A DNA stretch of 10,609 nt from positions 1 through 10,609 of the forward strand of contig JAEYUT010000093.1 of assembly GCA_023432305.1 (NCBI GenBank), written 5' to 3'. Source of the DNA: Actinomycetes bacterium. Its GTDB lineage: Bacteria; Actinomycetota; Actinomycetes; Actinomycetales; Microbacteriaceae. The translations under genes and the position numbers were made by a program. The notes below the pieces were generated by a model. It searched no databases. It saw only the letters and a list, made by a program, of their open reading frames with translations, and was not told the origin of the DNA. Shown piece after piece: positions 1 to 6,072 of the stretch. Within the stretch, counting starts at the first letter, position 1; each line of letters starts with the position of its first letter.

Positions 1-353
1 AGGTACGGGCGACCGGACACATCGACGACCGCCTGCACGAGGGCCTCGTCGAGCGGCACCAGGGCATCGCCGTAGCGGCCGATGCCCGACTTGTCGCCGA
101 GCGCCTGCTTGATCGCCTGCCCGAGCACGATTCCGGTGTCCTCGACGGTGTGGTGCACGTCGATGTCGGTGTCGCCGCTCGCTCGCACCGTGAGGTCGAC
201 GAGCGAGTGCTTCGCGAAGGCGGTGAGGAGGTGGTCGAAGAATGGCACCGTCGTCTGGATGTCGGATGCGCCGGTGCCGTCGAGGTCGAGCGTCAGCTCG
301 ATGCTCGACTCGCTGGTCTGGCGGCTGAGACGCGCGGTGCGGTGTGTCGTCAT
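1..353 (-). CDS. hisB: Imidazoleglycerol-phosphate dehydratase, N-terminal part (runs off the window edge)
   Basis: HisB removes water from imidazoleglycerol phosphate to give imidazole-acetol phosphate, the sixth step of histidine synthesis, in the cytoplasm. About 117 codons are visible, roughly 60% of the usual 200-residue single-domain enzyme; the C-terminal half lies left of base 1. Seen directly: the FFDHLL motif (residues 38-43), the metal-binding DVHHTVED segment (about 65-72, two adjacent His followed by Glu-Asp), and the PLDEALV and DVSGRPYL stretches typical of the family. The ATG at 351-353 gives an N-terminus MTTHRTARL that fits actinobacterial HisB, with no upstream alternative before the hisC stop. 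It starts 9 bases after the hisC stop, so the two are almost certainly cotranscribed; HisC uses the HisB product. The ribosome site is weak (GAG-like), suggesting translational coupling. There is no HisN-type phosphatase domain at the N-terminus, so this is the monofunctional form. Confidence 0.95.
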   Translation of the reverse strand, partial: MTTHRTARLSRQTSESSIELTLDLDGTGASDIQTTVPFFDHLLTAFAKHSLVDLTVRASGDTDIDVHHTVEDTGIVLGQAIKQALGDKSGIGRYGDALVPLDEALVQAVVDVSGRPY

Positions 354-362
354 AGCTCGAGT

Positions 363-1460
363 CTACTGATCCGCGCGGGCCCCACCGGGGCCGAGCTCCG
401 CAAGCGAGGCGAGGAAGAAGTCGGTCTCCTCACGAGTGCCGGCGGTGACGCGCAGCGAATTCGGGATCCCCACATCGCGGATGAGGATGTCGCGCTCGAG
501 GAGCGCCTCGAACGTGGCCTTCGGGTCGGCAACGCCGTCGAAGAGGACGAAGTTCGATTCGCTCGGCCAGGCCCGGTATCCGAGGGCGGGCAGCTCGGCG
601 ATGATGCGGTCGCGCTGCGCTGCGATGTCGTCGACCATCGCGAGCATCGCAGGAGCGTGGTCGAGGGCCGCCACCGCCGCCGCCTGTGTGAGCGCAGACA
701 GGTGGTACGGCAGGCGCACGAGACGCAGGGCGTCGGCGATCGCCGGGTCGCCGGCGAGGTAGCCGACCCGCACACCGGCGAAGGCGAACGCCTTGCTCAT
801 GGTGCGCGAGATCACCAGGCGCTCGCGGCCCGGAAGCAGGCTGAGCGCACTGGGGTTGCCCTTGGGCATGAACTCGGCATACGCCTCATCGACGAAGACG
901 ATGCCGTCGGTCGCGTCGTAGGCGGCCTCGATCGTCGCCAGCGGCAGCGCGGTGCCGGTGGGGTTGTTCGGCGCGCACAGGAACACGAGATCGGGCTGGT
1001 GCTTCTGGATCGCAGCGACCACGGTCTCGGGGCTGATCTCGAAGTCGGCGTCGCGCTCCGCGGCGATCCACTGCGTGCCGGAGCCTGCGGCGATGATCGA
1101 GTGCATCGAGTACGTGGGAGGGAAGCCGAGCACACTCCGTCCAGGGCCGCCGAACGCCTGCAGGAGCTGCTGGATGATCTCGTTCGATCCGTTGGCAGCC
1201 CAGATCTGCTCGGCGGTGATGCCGTGGCCGAGGTAGCGGGCGAGCGATTCGCGCAGCTGGGTGAACTCGCGGTCGGGGTAGCGGTTCGCGGTGAGCACCG
1301 CCTGCGCGAGTGATTCGACGATGTGACGGGCGACGGGCTCCGGGATGGGGTGGGTGTTCTCGTTGACGTTCAGCGCGTACCGCACGTGCTTCTGGGGGGC
1401 ACCGTACGGCGTGAGGCCTCGGAGGTCGTCGCGGATGGGGAGATCGGAGAGTGCGGTCAC
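363..1460 (-). CDS. hisC: Histidinol-phosphate aminotransferase
   Basis: HisC is a cytoplasmic pyridoxal-phosphate enzyme of aminotransferase fold type I. It transfers an amino group from glutamate to imidazole-acetol phosphate, giving histidinol phosphate. The 365-residue protein has the family's usual length. Visible motifs: NENTHP near residue 33 (substrate end), GSNEII (about 91-96), FPPTYSMH (113-120), CAPNNPTG (162-169), the cofactor Asp in VDEAYAEF (Asp191), the Schiff-base lysine in SRTMSKAFAFAG (Lys223), and Arg in RVGYLAG (231-237). The start is GTG at 1458-1460; no in-frame ATG nearby would keep the conserved N-terminus. A TAGGAT sequence lies 6 bases upstream of the GTG. It can be read as a -10 element giving a leaderless mRNA or, through its AGGA, as a ribosome site. 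Neighbours are hisB, 9 bases downstream, and the LysM gene 70 bases upstream with a terminator-like hairpin between. Confusion with a generic aspartate or phenylalanine aminotransferase is unlikely given the hisB linkage. Confidence 0.95.
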   Translation of the reverse strand: MTALSDLPIRDDLRGLTPYGAPQKHVRYALNVNENTHPIPEPVARHIVESLAQAVLTANRYPDREFTQLRESLARYLGHGITAEQIWAANGSNEIIQQLLQAFGGPGRSVLGFPPTYSMHSIIAAGSGTQWIAAERDADFEISPETVVAAIQKHQPDLVFLCAPNNPTGTALPLATIEAAYDATDGIVFVDEAYAEFMPKGNPSALSLLPGRERLVISRTMSKAFAFAGVRVGYLAGDPAIADALRLVRLPYHLSALTQAAAVAALDHAPAMLAMVDDIAAQRDRIIAELPALGYRAWPSESNFVLFDGVADPKATFEALLERDILIRDVGIPNSLRVTAGTREETDFFLASLAELGPGGARADQ

Positions 1461-1466
1461 TCGGAA

Positions 1467-1472
1467 ATCCTA
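1467..1472 (-). promoter_or_regulatory. Candidate -10 element of hisC (leaderless start)
   Basis: On the minus strand TAGGAT fits the actinobacterial -10 pattern TANNNT and ends 6 bases before the GTG of hisC, the spacing expected if transcription starts at the start codon itself. No convincing -35 is present at 17 bases upstream. The same bases include AGGA, so a Shine-Dalgarno role is an equally possible reading. Confidence 0.35.
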
Positions 1473-1475
1473 ATG

Positions 1476-1519
1476 ATCCCGGCCTGGACAGGATGTCCGC
1501 CCTCCGCGCCCACCGGGAT
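1476..1519 (-). terminator. Nested hairpin downstream of the LysM gene, before hisC
   Basis: ATCCCGG (1476-1482) and CCGGGAT (1513-1519) form a perfect 7-bp outer stem. Inside it, GGACA (1486-1490) and TGTCC (1494-1498) form a second perfect stem with a 3-base loop. The structure starts 11 bases after the LysM gene stop. There is no T-run, as is common for GC-rich actinobacteria, so this is a candidate terminator that would separate the SOS-type LysM gene from his transcription. Confidence 0.4.
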
Positions 1520-1530
1520 GCCGAGGCGCC

Positions 1531-1890
1531 TCAGCTGGAGTAGGCGGCCGGAACGGCGAGGCGCTGCCCCGGGTGCACGTCCGTGGTCGGCAGCTGGTTG
1601 AGCGACACGATAGCCGCGATGACGTCGCGCGGGTCGGACTCGGGCGCGATCCACTCGGCGAGCTCCCAGAGCGATTCGCCCGAGGCGACCGTCACGTACT
1701 CGAAGGTGGCGGATGACGTCGCTGAGCCAGCCTGCGCGGGCTGCGAGGAGAACGCGGAGATCGCGAGGACGAGTGCGAGAGGCGCCGCGAGCAGCGTGCC
1801 GAAGACGATACGGCCGCGGCGCGTGAGACGCAGACGCGGAGTCATGGCCGGCAGTGCGGTGGTCGCGGGTGCGAGTGCGGTGGTGCTCAT
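1531..1890 (-). CDS. Small membrane-anchored LysM protein, probable SOS cell-division inhibitor (YneA/ChiZ-like)
   Basis: Predicted 119-residue protein. A basic N-terminus ([11 protein letters not shown], 17-27) is followed by one hydrophobic segment (about 28-47) ending near PAQAG, and then by one LysM domain (about 63-114: [16 protein letters not shown] through HPGQRLAVP). This predicts a cytoplasmic tail, a single membrane anchor and an extracytoplasmic peptidoglycan-binding domain. Established knowledge: B. subtilis YneA and mycobacterial Rv2719c/ChiZ have this architecture, lie beside lexA, are SOS-induced and delay division during DNA damage. Here the gene is divergent from lexA and has two SOS boxes on its promoter, so the same role is inferred, not shown. 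The ATG at 1890 is chosen because AGGAGG (1896-1901) sits 5 bases upstream. The longer reading to 1992 would start inside an SOS box. No hydrolase domain is visible, so enzymatic activity is not expected. Confidence 0.85.
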   Translation of the reverse strand: MSTTALAPATTALPAMTPRLRLTRRGRIVFGTLLAAPLALVLAISAFSSQPAQAGSATSSATFEYVTVASGESLWELAEWIAPESDPRDVIAAIVSLNQLPTTDVHPGQRLAVPAAYSS

Positions 1891-1895
1891 GGGTG

Positions 1896-1901
1896 CCTCC
1901 T
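1896..1901 (-). promoter_or_regulatory. Strong ribosome binding site of the LysM gene
   Basis: On the minus strand this reads AGGAGG, a full match to the anti-16S sequence, 5 bases before the ATG at 1890. It is the strongest Shine-Dalgarno sequence in the window and fixes the start of the 119-residue LysM protein. It lies outside the upstream 1919-1965 hairpin, so that hairpin does not cover it directly. Confidence 0.8.
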
Positions 1902-1918
1902 GCTCTCGGGAGTAGTGG

Positions 1919-1965
1919 ACAGCTGCCGCATCCGCCCTCGGCCGGGAGGGCGGATGCGAAGCTGT
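1919..1965 (-). repeat. Long inverted repeat in the LysM gene 5' leader
   Basis: A perfect inverted repeat pairs 1927-1939 (CGCATCCGCCCTC) with 1946-1958, 13 bp with a 6-base loop GGCCGG. An outer arm, ACAGCT (1919-1924) with AGCTGT (1960-1965), adds 6 bp across a small internal loop (2 bases on one side, 1 on the other). If transcription begins about 7 bases past the -10 at 1972-1977, this hairpin is the very 5' end of the LysM mRNA. It could stabilise the mRNA, act as a regulatory structure, or work in DNA form as a cruciform. It is not placed to be the terminator of any visible gene. Confidence 0.7.
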
Positions 1966-1970
1966 GTTCC

Positions 1971-1982
1971 GAACATACATTC
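1971..1982. promoter_or_regulatory. SOS box 2 (LexA operator) at the LysM gene -10
   Basis: The sequence GAACATACATTC, flanked as CGAACATACATTCG, matches the Gram-positive SOS box GAAC-N4-GTTC except for one base (A in place of G in the second half). On the minus strand it contains TATGTT (1972-1977), the predicted -10 of the LysM gene, so LexA bound here would block polymerase. Confidence 0.7.
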
Positions 1983-2000
1983 GATCGAACATATGTTCAA
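1972..2000 (-). promoter_or_regulatory. Promoter of the LysM gene
   Basis: On the minus strand -35 TTGAAC (1995-2000) and -10 TATGTT (1972-1977) are separated by exactly 17 bases. The -35 keeps the TTGA core of TTGACA and the -10 fits TANNNT. Each element lies largely inside one of the two tandem SOS boxes. The transcript would start near 1965 and have a leader of about 75 bases. Confidence 0.55.
1987..1998. promoter_or_regulatory. SOS box 1 (LexA operator), perfect, at the LysM gene -35
   Basis: GAACATATGTTC is a perfect palindrome matching GAAC-N4-GTTC, in the context TCGAACATATGTTCAA. Its centre is 16 bp from that of box 2, about one and a half helical turns. It overlaps the predicted -35 of the LysM gene (TTGAAC on the minus strand). 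Confidence 0.88.
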
Positions 2001-2064
2001 GTGGTTCTCGCCGGATTTCCCGAGGAATCCCGCAATGTCATGGCGCGGGGGCCGCGACACACTC

Positions 2065-2076
2065 GAACAGATGTTT
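2065..2076. promoter_or_regulatory. SOS box 3 (LexA operator) at the lexA promoter
   Basis: GAACAGATGTTT, in context TCGAACAGATGTTTGT, matches GAAC-N4-GTTC with one mismatch at the last base. Its right end overlaps the predicted lexA -35. It is well placed for autorepression of lexA, and the imperfect right half suggests weaker binding than boxes 1 and the recA box. Confidence 0.7.
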
Positions 2077-2103
2077 GTCCGGATCCGCCGAAGCGGATAC
2101 AGT
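2075..2103 (+). promoter_or_regulatory. Promoter of lexA
   Basis: -35 TTGTCC (2075-2080) and -10 TACAGT (2098-2103) have a 17-base spacer. Four of six -35 bases match TTGACA, and the -10 fits TANNNT. SOS box 3 overlaps the -35. The spacer contains a 6-bp inverted repeat, ATCCGC (2083-2088) with GCGGAT (2093-2098). Transcription would start near 2110, leaving a leader of about 60 bases before the ATG at 2172. Confidence 0.5.
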
Positions 2104-2171
2104 TTCGATCAACGGGATGCATCCGATCACGGACCACCGACATCGCATCCCCCGACCCGTGGGAGACGCCG

Positions 2172-2846
2172 ATGAGCGACAGCGAGTACGCCGGCGAACG
2201 CAGCGCGACGCGGCGCCGCAAGAGCCTCAGCGAGAAGCAGATGGCGATCCTGGAGGTCATCCAGCGCGCCGTCTCGACCCAGGGCTATCCGCCGAGCATG
2301 CGGGAGATCGGCGACGCCGTAGGTCTCGCCTCGCTCTCGAGCGTCACGCATCAGCTCAACCAGCTCGAGCTCGCCGGCTACCTGCGACGCGACCCCAATC
2401 GTCCTCGGGCCCTCGAGGTGCTCATCGATCTGCCCTCCACCTCCGACGACGTTCCGAACGCGCCCGTCGGCGACGCCGCGATGGTGCCGCTCGTCGGCCG
2501 CATCGCCGCGGGTGTTCCCATCACAGCCGAGCAGCAGGTGGAGGAGATCTTCCCGCTCCCCCGCCAGCTCGTCGGCAAGGGCGACCTCTTCATGCTCAAG
2601 GTCTCCGGCGAATCCATGATCGACGCCGCGATCTGCGACGGCGACTGGGTCGTGGTGCGCGAACAGCGCGACGCCGAGAACGGCGACATCGTCGCGGCGA
2701 TGCTCGATGGCGAAGCCACCGTCAAGGTGTTCCGTCAGCGCGACGGCCACACCTGGCTGCTGCCGCGCAATTCGGCGTTCGAGCCGATCCTCGGCGACCA
2801 CGCCGAAGTGCTCGGCAAGGTCGTCGCGGTCCTGCGCTCGGTCTGA
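2172..2846 (+). CDS. lexA: LexA, SOS response transcriptional repressor
   Basis: LexA represses DNA-damage genes by binding SOS boxes as a dimer. RecA-ssDNA filaments trigger its self-cleavage and so derepression. The 224-residue protein has a winged helix-turn-helix domain (about 18-85, with YPPSMREIG at 39-47 and the recognition helix region [13 protein letters not shown] at 54-66), a linker, and an S24-type latent protease domain (about 103-224). Key residues are present: the cleavage site Ala113-Gly114 in GRIAAGVP, the nucleophile Ser148 in SGESM, and the general base Lys185 in ATVKVF. The ATG at 2172 is preceded by GGGAG (2161-2165). A longer reading of the frame from 1854 would cross the SOS boxes and is rejected. 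The gene is divergent from the LysM gene and convergent with hflX. SOS box 3 at its own promoter indicates autoregulation. All residues needed for a functional, cleavable repressor are there. Confidence 0.97.
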   Translation: MSDSEYAGERSATRRRKSLSEKQMAILEVIQRAVSTQGYPPSMREIGDAVGLASLSSVTHQLNQLELAGYLRRDPNRPRALEVLIDLPSTSDDVPNAPVGDAAMVPLVGRIAAGVPITAEQQVEEIFPLPRQLVGKGDLFMLKVSGESMIDAAICDGDWVVVREQRDAENGDIVAAMLDGEATVKVFRQRDGHTWLLPRNSAFEPILGDHAEVLGKVVAVLRSV

Positions 2847-2905
2847 GCCCCGCGGTCCGTCCGGCGCACCCGCAGGCCCCGCGCGACACCGTGGGACGCG
2901 CGCGA

Positions 2906-2928
2906 GGACGCGAGTGCGCTACGCGTCC
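2906..2928. terminator. Hairpin between convergent lexA and hflX
   Basis: GGACGCG (2906-2912) pairs perfectly with CGCGTCC (2922-2928). Two further pairs (AG with CT) close a 4-base loop, leaving one bulged base. It lies about 60 bases past the lexA stop and contains the hflX stop codon, so it could end transcription from both sides. It lacks a T-run; treat as a candidate. Confidence 0.4.
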
Positions 2929-4454
2929 GTGACGGCGCTCTCGAGCTGGTTGGCGACGGCAGCGCTCGCCTGGACGCGGATGCGCGTGCCGCCTTCCTCG
3001 TAGTGAGTCTCCATGACGCGTGCACGGTCATGCGCGAGCGTCACGAGGTCGCCCCGATCGTAGGGGATGAGGATGTCCAGCTCGACGTCGGGCGTCGGCA
3101 GGCGCTTCGCGATCTGCTCCATGAGCGCATCGATGCCCTCGCCCGTGCGGGCGGACACGAAGATGCTGTCCGCCTCGAGACCACGCAGCTCCATCCGACG
3201 GTCGTCGTCGAGAAGATCGGCCTTGGTGAACACGATGAGCTCGGGCACATCGCGCGCACCAGCCTCGCCGAGCACGTCGCGCACGGTGGCGATCTGCGAC
3301 GCCGGGTCAGGATGCGAGCCGTCGACGGCGTGGAGCACGAGGTCCGAGGAGGCGACCTCCTCGAGGGTCGAGCGGAACGCCTCCACGAGCTGGTGCGGGA
3401 GGTTGCGCACGAACCCGACGGTGTCGGCGATCGTGAACACGCGCCCATCGGGCGTGCGGCTGCGGCGCACCGTGGGGTCGAGGGTCGCGAACAGCGTGTT
3501 CTCAACCAGCACCCCGGCGCGCGTGATCCGGTTCAGCAGGCTCGATTTGCCGGCGTTGGTGTACCCGGCGATCGCGACGGCGGGCACCTGGAATCGGTCG
3601 CGGTTGGCGCGCTTGGCCTCGCGGGCGGGCGCGAACCCCTTGATCTGGCGGCGCAGCTTCGCCATGCGGGTGTGGATGCGGCGACGGTCGAGCTCGATCT
3701 TGGTCTCACCCGGTCCGCGGGAGCCCATCCCCTGGCCGCCGGCCGCCTGCCCACCGGCCTGACGGGACATCGACTCACCCCATCCGCGCAGACGCGGCAG
3801 CAGATACTCGAGCTGGGCCAGCTCCACCTGGGCTTTGCCCTCGCGGGACTTGGCGTGCTGGCTGAAGATGTCGAGGATGACGGCGGTGCGGTCGATGACC
3901 TTCACCCTCACAGCATCTTCGAGCGCGCGACGCTGGCTCGGCGACAGCTCCGCATCGGCCACGACCGTGTCGGCGCCGAGGGATGCGACGATCGCCGCGA
4001 GCTCCTGAACCTTGCCACGACCGAGGTAGGTGGCGGGGTCGGGATGCGGTCGACGCTGCAGCAGGCCATCGAGCACGACAGCGCCCGCGGTCTCGGCGAG
4101 GGCGGCGAGTTCGCGCAGCGAGTTCTCGGCATCCTCGACGCTGTCGGAGTGCGAGTAGACGCCGACGAGGACGACGTTCTCCAGGCGCACCTGCCGATAC
4201 TCGACCTCGGTGACATCCTCGAGCTCGGTGGAGAGTCCACCCACACGGCGCAGCGCCGCGCGCTCCTGACGGTCCAACTGCTCCCCGTCGAGGTCCCCGC
4301 CGTCGGCGGTCGCGTCGTCCTGGAGTGCGGCGGCGCGCCCGTCGAACACGCGCACCCCCGCACGCTGCTCGTCGCGCGCGAGAATGCGGTCGAGGTCGTC
4401 GGCCGCGGCGTCGTCGTCGTGGTCGCGTGTCACGTCTTCGGGGGTGTCAGTCAT
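2919..4454 (-). CDS. hflX: GTPase HflX, ribosome-splitting/heat-shock factor
   Basis: HflX is a ribosome-associated GTPase that binds the 50S subunit and, in studied bacteria, splits stalled 70S ribosomes under heat or antibiotic stress. The 511-residue protein has an acidic, low-complexity N-terminal extension (about 1-80, rich in Asp/Glu/Ala), the HflX N-terminal domain (about 85-200), a Gly-rich linker with SRGPGETKIELDRRRI (about 245-260) leading into a helical part, and a GTPase domain. Nucleotide motifs are visible: G1 GYTNAGKS (297-304), G3 DTVGF (344-348), G4 TKAD (410-413, Thr instead of the usual Asn of NKxD) and G5 SAR (434-436). The ATG at 4454 is preferred over the upstream frame extension to 4499, which would run into the divergent gene's start region. 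It shares a 43-base divergent promoter region with the RsmC-like gene and is convergent with lexA. E. coli hflX is linked to hflK/hflC; here neither is present. Confidence 0.93.
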   Translation of the reverse strand: MTDTPEDVTRDHDDDAAADDLDRILARDEQRAGVRVFDGRAAALQDDATADGGDLDGEQLDRQERAALRRVGGLSTELEDVTEVEYRQVRLENVVLVGVYSHSDSVEDAENSLRELAALAETAGAVVLDGLLQRRPHPDPATYLGRGKVQELAAIVASLGADTVVADAELSPSQRRALEDAVRVKVIDRTAVILDIFSQHAKSREGKAQVELAQLEYLLPRLRGWGESMSRQAGGQAAGGQGMGSRGPGETKIELDRRRIHTRMAKLRRQIKGFAPAREAKRANRDRFQVPAVAIAGYTNAGKSSLLNRITRAGVLVENTLFATLDPTVRRSRTPDGRVFTIADTVGFVRNLPHQLVEAFRSTLEEVASSDLVLHAVDGSHPDPASQIATVRDVLGEAGARDVPELIVFTKADLLDDDRRMELRGLEADSIFVSARTGEGIDALMEQIAKRLPTPDVELDILIPYDRGDLVTLAHDRARVMETHYEEGGTRIRVQASAAVANQLESAVTDA

Positions 4455-4497
4455 GTTCCCGTTAACCCTAGTCACTCGTTTCGGGTAAGTTCCCAGC
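4455..4497. promoter_or_regulatory. Compact divergent promoter region, hflX / RsmC-like gene, both probably leaderless or nearly so
   Basis: Only 43 bases separate the two ATGs. On the plus strand TAAGTT (4486-4491) fits TANNNT and ends 6 bases before the ATG at 4498, the spacing of a leaderless transcript; a weak -35, TTAACC (4462-4467), lies 18 bases further up. On the minus strand TAGGGT ends 10 bases before the hflX ATG, which would leave a leader of only a few bases. The two promoters overlap, so simultaneous firing may be mutually exclusive. No good Shine-Dalgarno is visible for the plus-strand gene. Confidence 0.5.
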
Positions 4498-5148
4498 ATG
4501 CCCCCCGAGCACTACTTCTCGCAGACTCCCTCCGGAGATGCGGTGCTGCGGACCATCCAGGTGCGTCTCGCCGGCCGCGATCTGACGGTCACGACGGCAG
4601 GCGGGATGTTCAGCCCCGAGCGCGTCGACATCGGCACGCAGGTGCTGCTCGGCAACGTGCCGGCCCCGCCGCCCGGCGGCGACTTCCTGGACCTCGGCTG
4701 CGGCTGGGGGCCCATCTCGCTCACGCTCGCCCTCGAATCGCCGCACGCGACCGTGTGGGCGGTCGACGTCAATGAGCGCGCGCTCGACATGGTGCGACGC
4801 AACGCGGAGGCCCACGGGCTCGACAACATCCGCGCGGTGCGTCCGGACGACGTGCCCGACGACGTCGTCTTCCGCACGATCTGGTCGAACCCGCCCATCC
4901 GCGTCGGCAAGAACGAACTGCACTCGATGCTCAGCCGCTGGCTGCCGCGCCTCGATCTCGGTTCGGACGCCTGGCTCGTCGTCGCGCGGAACCTCGGTTC
5001 GGATTCGCTGCAGCGGTGGCTGCAGAGCGAGCTTCCGAGCGATTTCGCGGTCTCGCGGGCGACCACCAGCAAAGGGTTCCGTGTGCTGCGGGTGCGGCAC
5101 CGTTCGGGTACCGGGCTCACGCAGCCCATCGACGTGATCCGCGGCTGA
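4498..5148 (+). CDS. RsmC-like class I methyltransferase (probable 16S rRNA guanine-N2 methyltransferase)
   Basis: The 216-residue protein is a single SAM-dependent methyltransferase domain of the RsmC/MTS small-domain family. Seen: the family signature GMFSPERVDIGT (36-47), SAM motif I FLDLGCGWGPIS (63-74), motif II acidic end AVDVNERAL (88-96), and the catalytic NPP in SNPPIRVGK (130-138), which in this family marks methylation of an exocyclic guanine amino group. E. coli RsmC (modifying G1207 of 16S rRNA) is about 340 residues because of an extra N-terminal domain; this protein corresponds to the catalytic half, as in many Gram-positive homologues. The substrate is inferred, not shown; tRNA or another rRNA site is possible. 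The ATG at 4498 gives MPPEHYFSQTP, matching the usual start of these proteins. It is convergent with dapF and shares a divergent promoter with hflX, another ribosome-related gene. Confidence 0.85.
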   Translation: MPPEHYFSQTPSGDAVLRTIQVRLAGRDLTVTTAGGMFSPERVDIGTQVLLGNVPAPPPGGDFLDLGCGWGPISLTLALESPHATVWAVDVNERALDMVRRNAEAHGLDNIRAVRPDDVPDDVVFRTIWSNPPIRVGKNELHSMLSRWLPRLDLGSDAWLVVARNLGSDSLQRWLQSELPSDFAVSRATTSKGFRVLRVRHRSGTGLTQPIDVIRG

Positions 5149-5161
5149 GCGTCGCGGTCGG

Positions 5162-5200
5162 CTGAGCGCCGGCGGCCTGACGCCGACGCCTCGCGCTCAG
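5162..5200. terminator. Bidirectional terminator-like hairpin between the RsmC-like gene and dapF
   Basis: CTGAGCGC (5162-5169) pairs with GCGCTCAG (5193-5200), and an inner stem CGGCG (5170-5174) with CGCCG (5181-5185) closes a 6-base loop; seven bases bulge on one side. It lies 13 bases after the methyltransferase stop and includes the dapF stop codon, so it can serve both convergent transcripts. No T-run is present. Confidence 0.5.
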
Positions 5201-6072
5201 AGCGCGATGGACCCCTCGTACACGAGATCCGCGGGACCGCTGAGGAACACGTGCTGCGCGTCGCCCACCTCGGCGATGCGCACACCGACCTCTCCCCCGG
5301 GCACCTGCACGCGCCACGCGTCGGGTGCACCTGCCCCTGCCCATGAGCGCGTGGCGAGGGCGGCCGCGGCGGCACCGGTGCCGCACGAGAGCGTCTCTCC
5401 GCTGCCGCGCTCGTGCACGCGCATCCGGATGCGCCCCACGCCACCCTGCACGAGCGGCTCCGCGGGCACCACGAACTCGACGTTGGCGCCGGCCGGGGGC
5501 GCAGGAGTCAGAATGGGGGCTTCGGTGAGGTCGAGAGCGTCGAGCTCAGCATCGTCGGCCAGCGCCACGACGACGTGCGGATTGCCGACGCCGACGGCCA
5601 GCCCCGGTCGGTCGACCTGCAGACGCCGCGCAGACACCATCGCCTCCCCGGCGACCACGAACGGCCCGAGGTCGACCTCGAAGCCGTCTGCCAGCCGTGC
5701 CAGGTGCTTCACACCGGCGCGGGTGCCGATCGGGATGGTCTCGCCGATCGCGAGGTCGATGAGGCCCTGAGCGAGCAGATAGGCGCCGTACACGCGGATG
5801 CCGTTCCCGCACATCTCGGCGGCGCTTCCGTCGGCGTTGCGGTAGTCCATGAACCATTCGGCAGTCGGATCCTCGGCGAGGGTCGCGGCGCCCTCGGCGA
5901 TGTTCGCCGAGCGCACGGCGCGGATGACGCCGTCGCCGCCGATGCCGAAGTGGCGGTCAGCGAGGAACGCGAGATCCTGAGCGTCGAGCTCGATCGCACC
6001 GTCGGGGTCCGAGAAGAGGACGAAGTCGTTGCCGGTGCCGTGCCCCTTGGTGAAGGCGATGTCGATGCTCAC
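5197..6072 (-). CDS. dapF: Diaminopimelate epimerase
   Basis: DapF interconverts LL- and meso-diaminopimelate in the cytoplasm, the last step before lysine and a source of cross-linking residues for peptidoglycan. Microbacteriaceae vary in their peptidoglycan diamino acid, so here the lysine role is the safer one. The 291-residue protein shows the two-lobed, cofactor-independent epimerase pattern. It has GTGNDFVLF (12-20) and HFGIGGDG (41-48), the first catalytic cysteine in [15 protein letters not shown] (Cys88), the GNPHVVV segment (163-169), and the second catalytic cysteine in GETLSCGTG (Cys230). Both thiols of the acid-base pair are therefore intact. The GTG start at 6070-6072 overlaps the miaA stop as GTGA, and no good ribosome site precedes it, so translation is probably coupled to miaA. 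It is the last gene of the recA-side array and converges on the RsmC-like gene. Confidence 0.96.
   Translation of the reverse strand: MSIDIAFTKGHGTGNDFVLFSDPDGAIELDAQDLAFLADRHFGIGGDGVIRAVRSANIAEGAATLAEDPTAEWFMDYRNADGSAAEMCGNGIRVYGAYLLAQGLIDLAIGETIPIGTRAGVKHLARLADGFEVDLGPFVVAGEAMVSARRLQVDRPGLAVGVGNPHVVVALADDAELDALDLTEAPILTPAPPAGANVEFVVPAEPLVQGGVGRIRMRVHERGSGETLSCGTGAAAAALATRSWAGAGAPDAWRVQVPGGEVGVRIAEVGDAQHVFLSGPADLVYEGSIAL

Noticed and set aside
1891..1992. N-terminal extension of the LysM protein from an ATG at 1992
   Set aside because: That ATG lies inside an SOS box and upstream of the predicted transcription start, whereas the ATG at 1890 has a perfect AGGAGG.
2013..2030. Small inverted repeat GGATTTCC-CGA-GGAATCC between the SOS boxes
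   Set aside because: Only 7 bp with a bulge and a 3-base loop; no gene ends here and it is not placed at a promoter element, so chance is the likelier explanation.
1854..2171. Longer lexA reading frame beginning at 1854
   Set aside because: It would cross the LysM gene start, three SOS boxes and the lexA promoter; the extra residues do not resemble LexA.
3003..4775. 590-codon plus-strand open frame opposite hflX
   Set aside because: It is antisense to a clear HflX with all GTPase motifs. Its translation is rich in Arg, Gly, Val, Glu and His without any recognisable domain, as expected for the shadow frame of GC-rich coding DNA.
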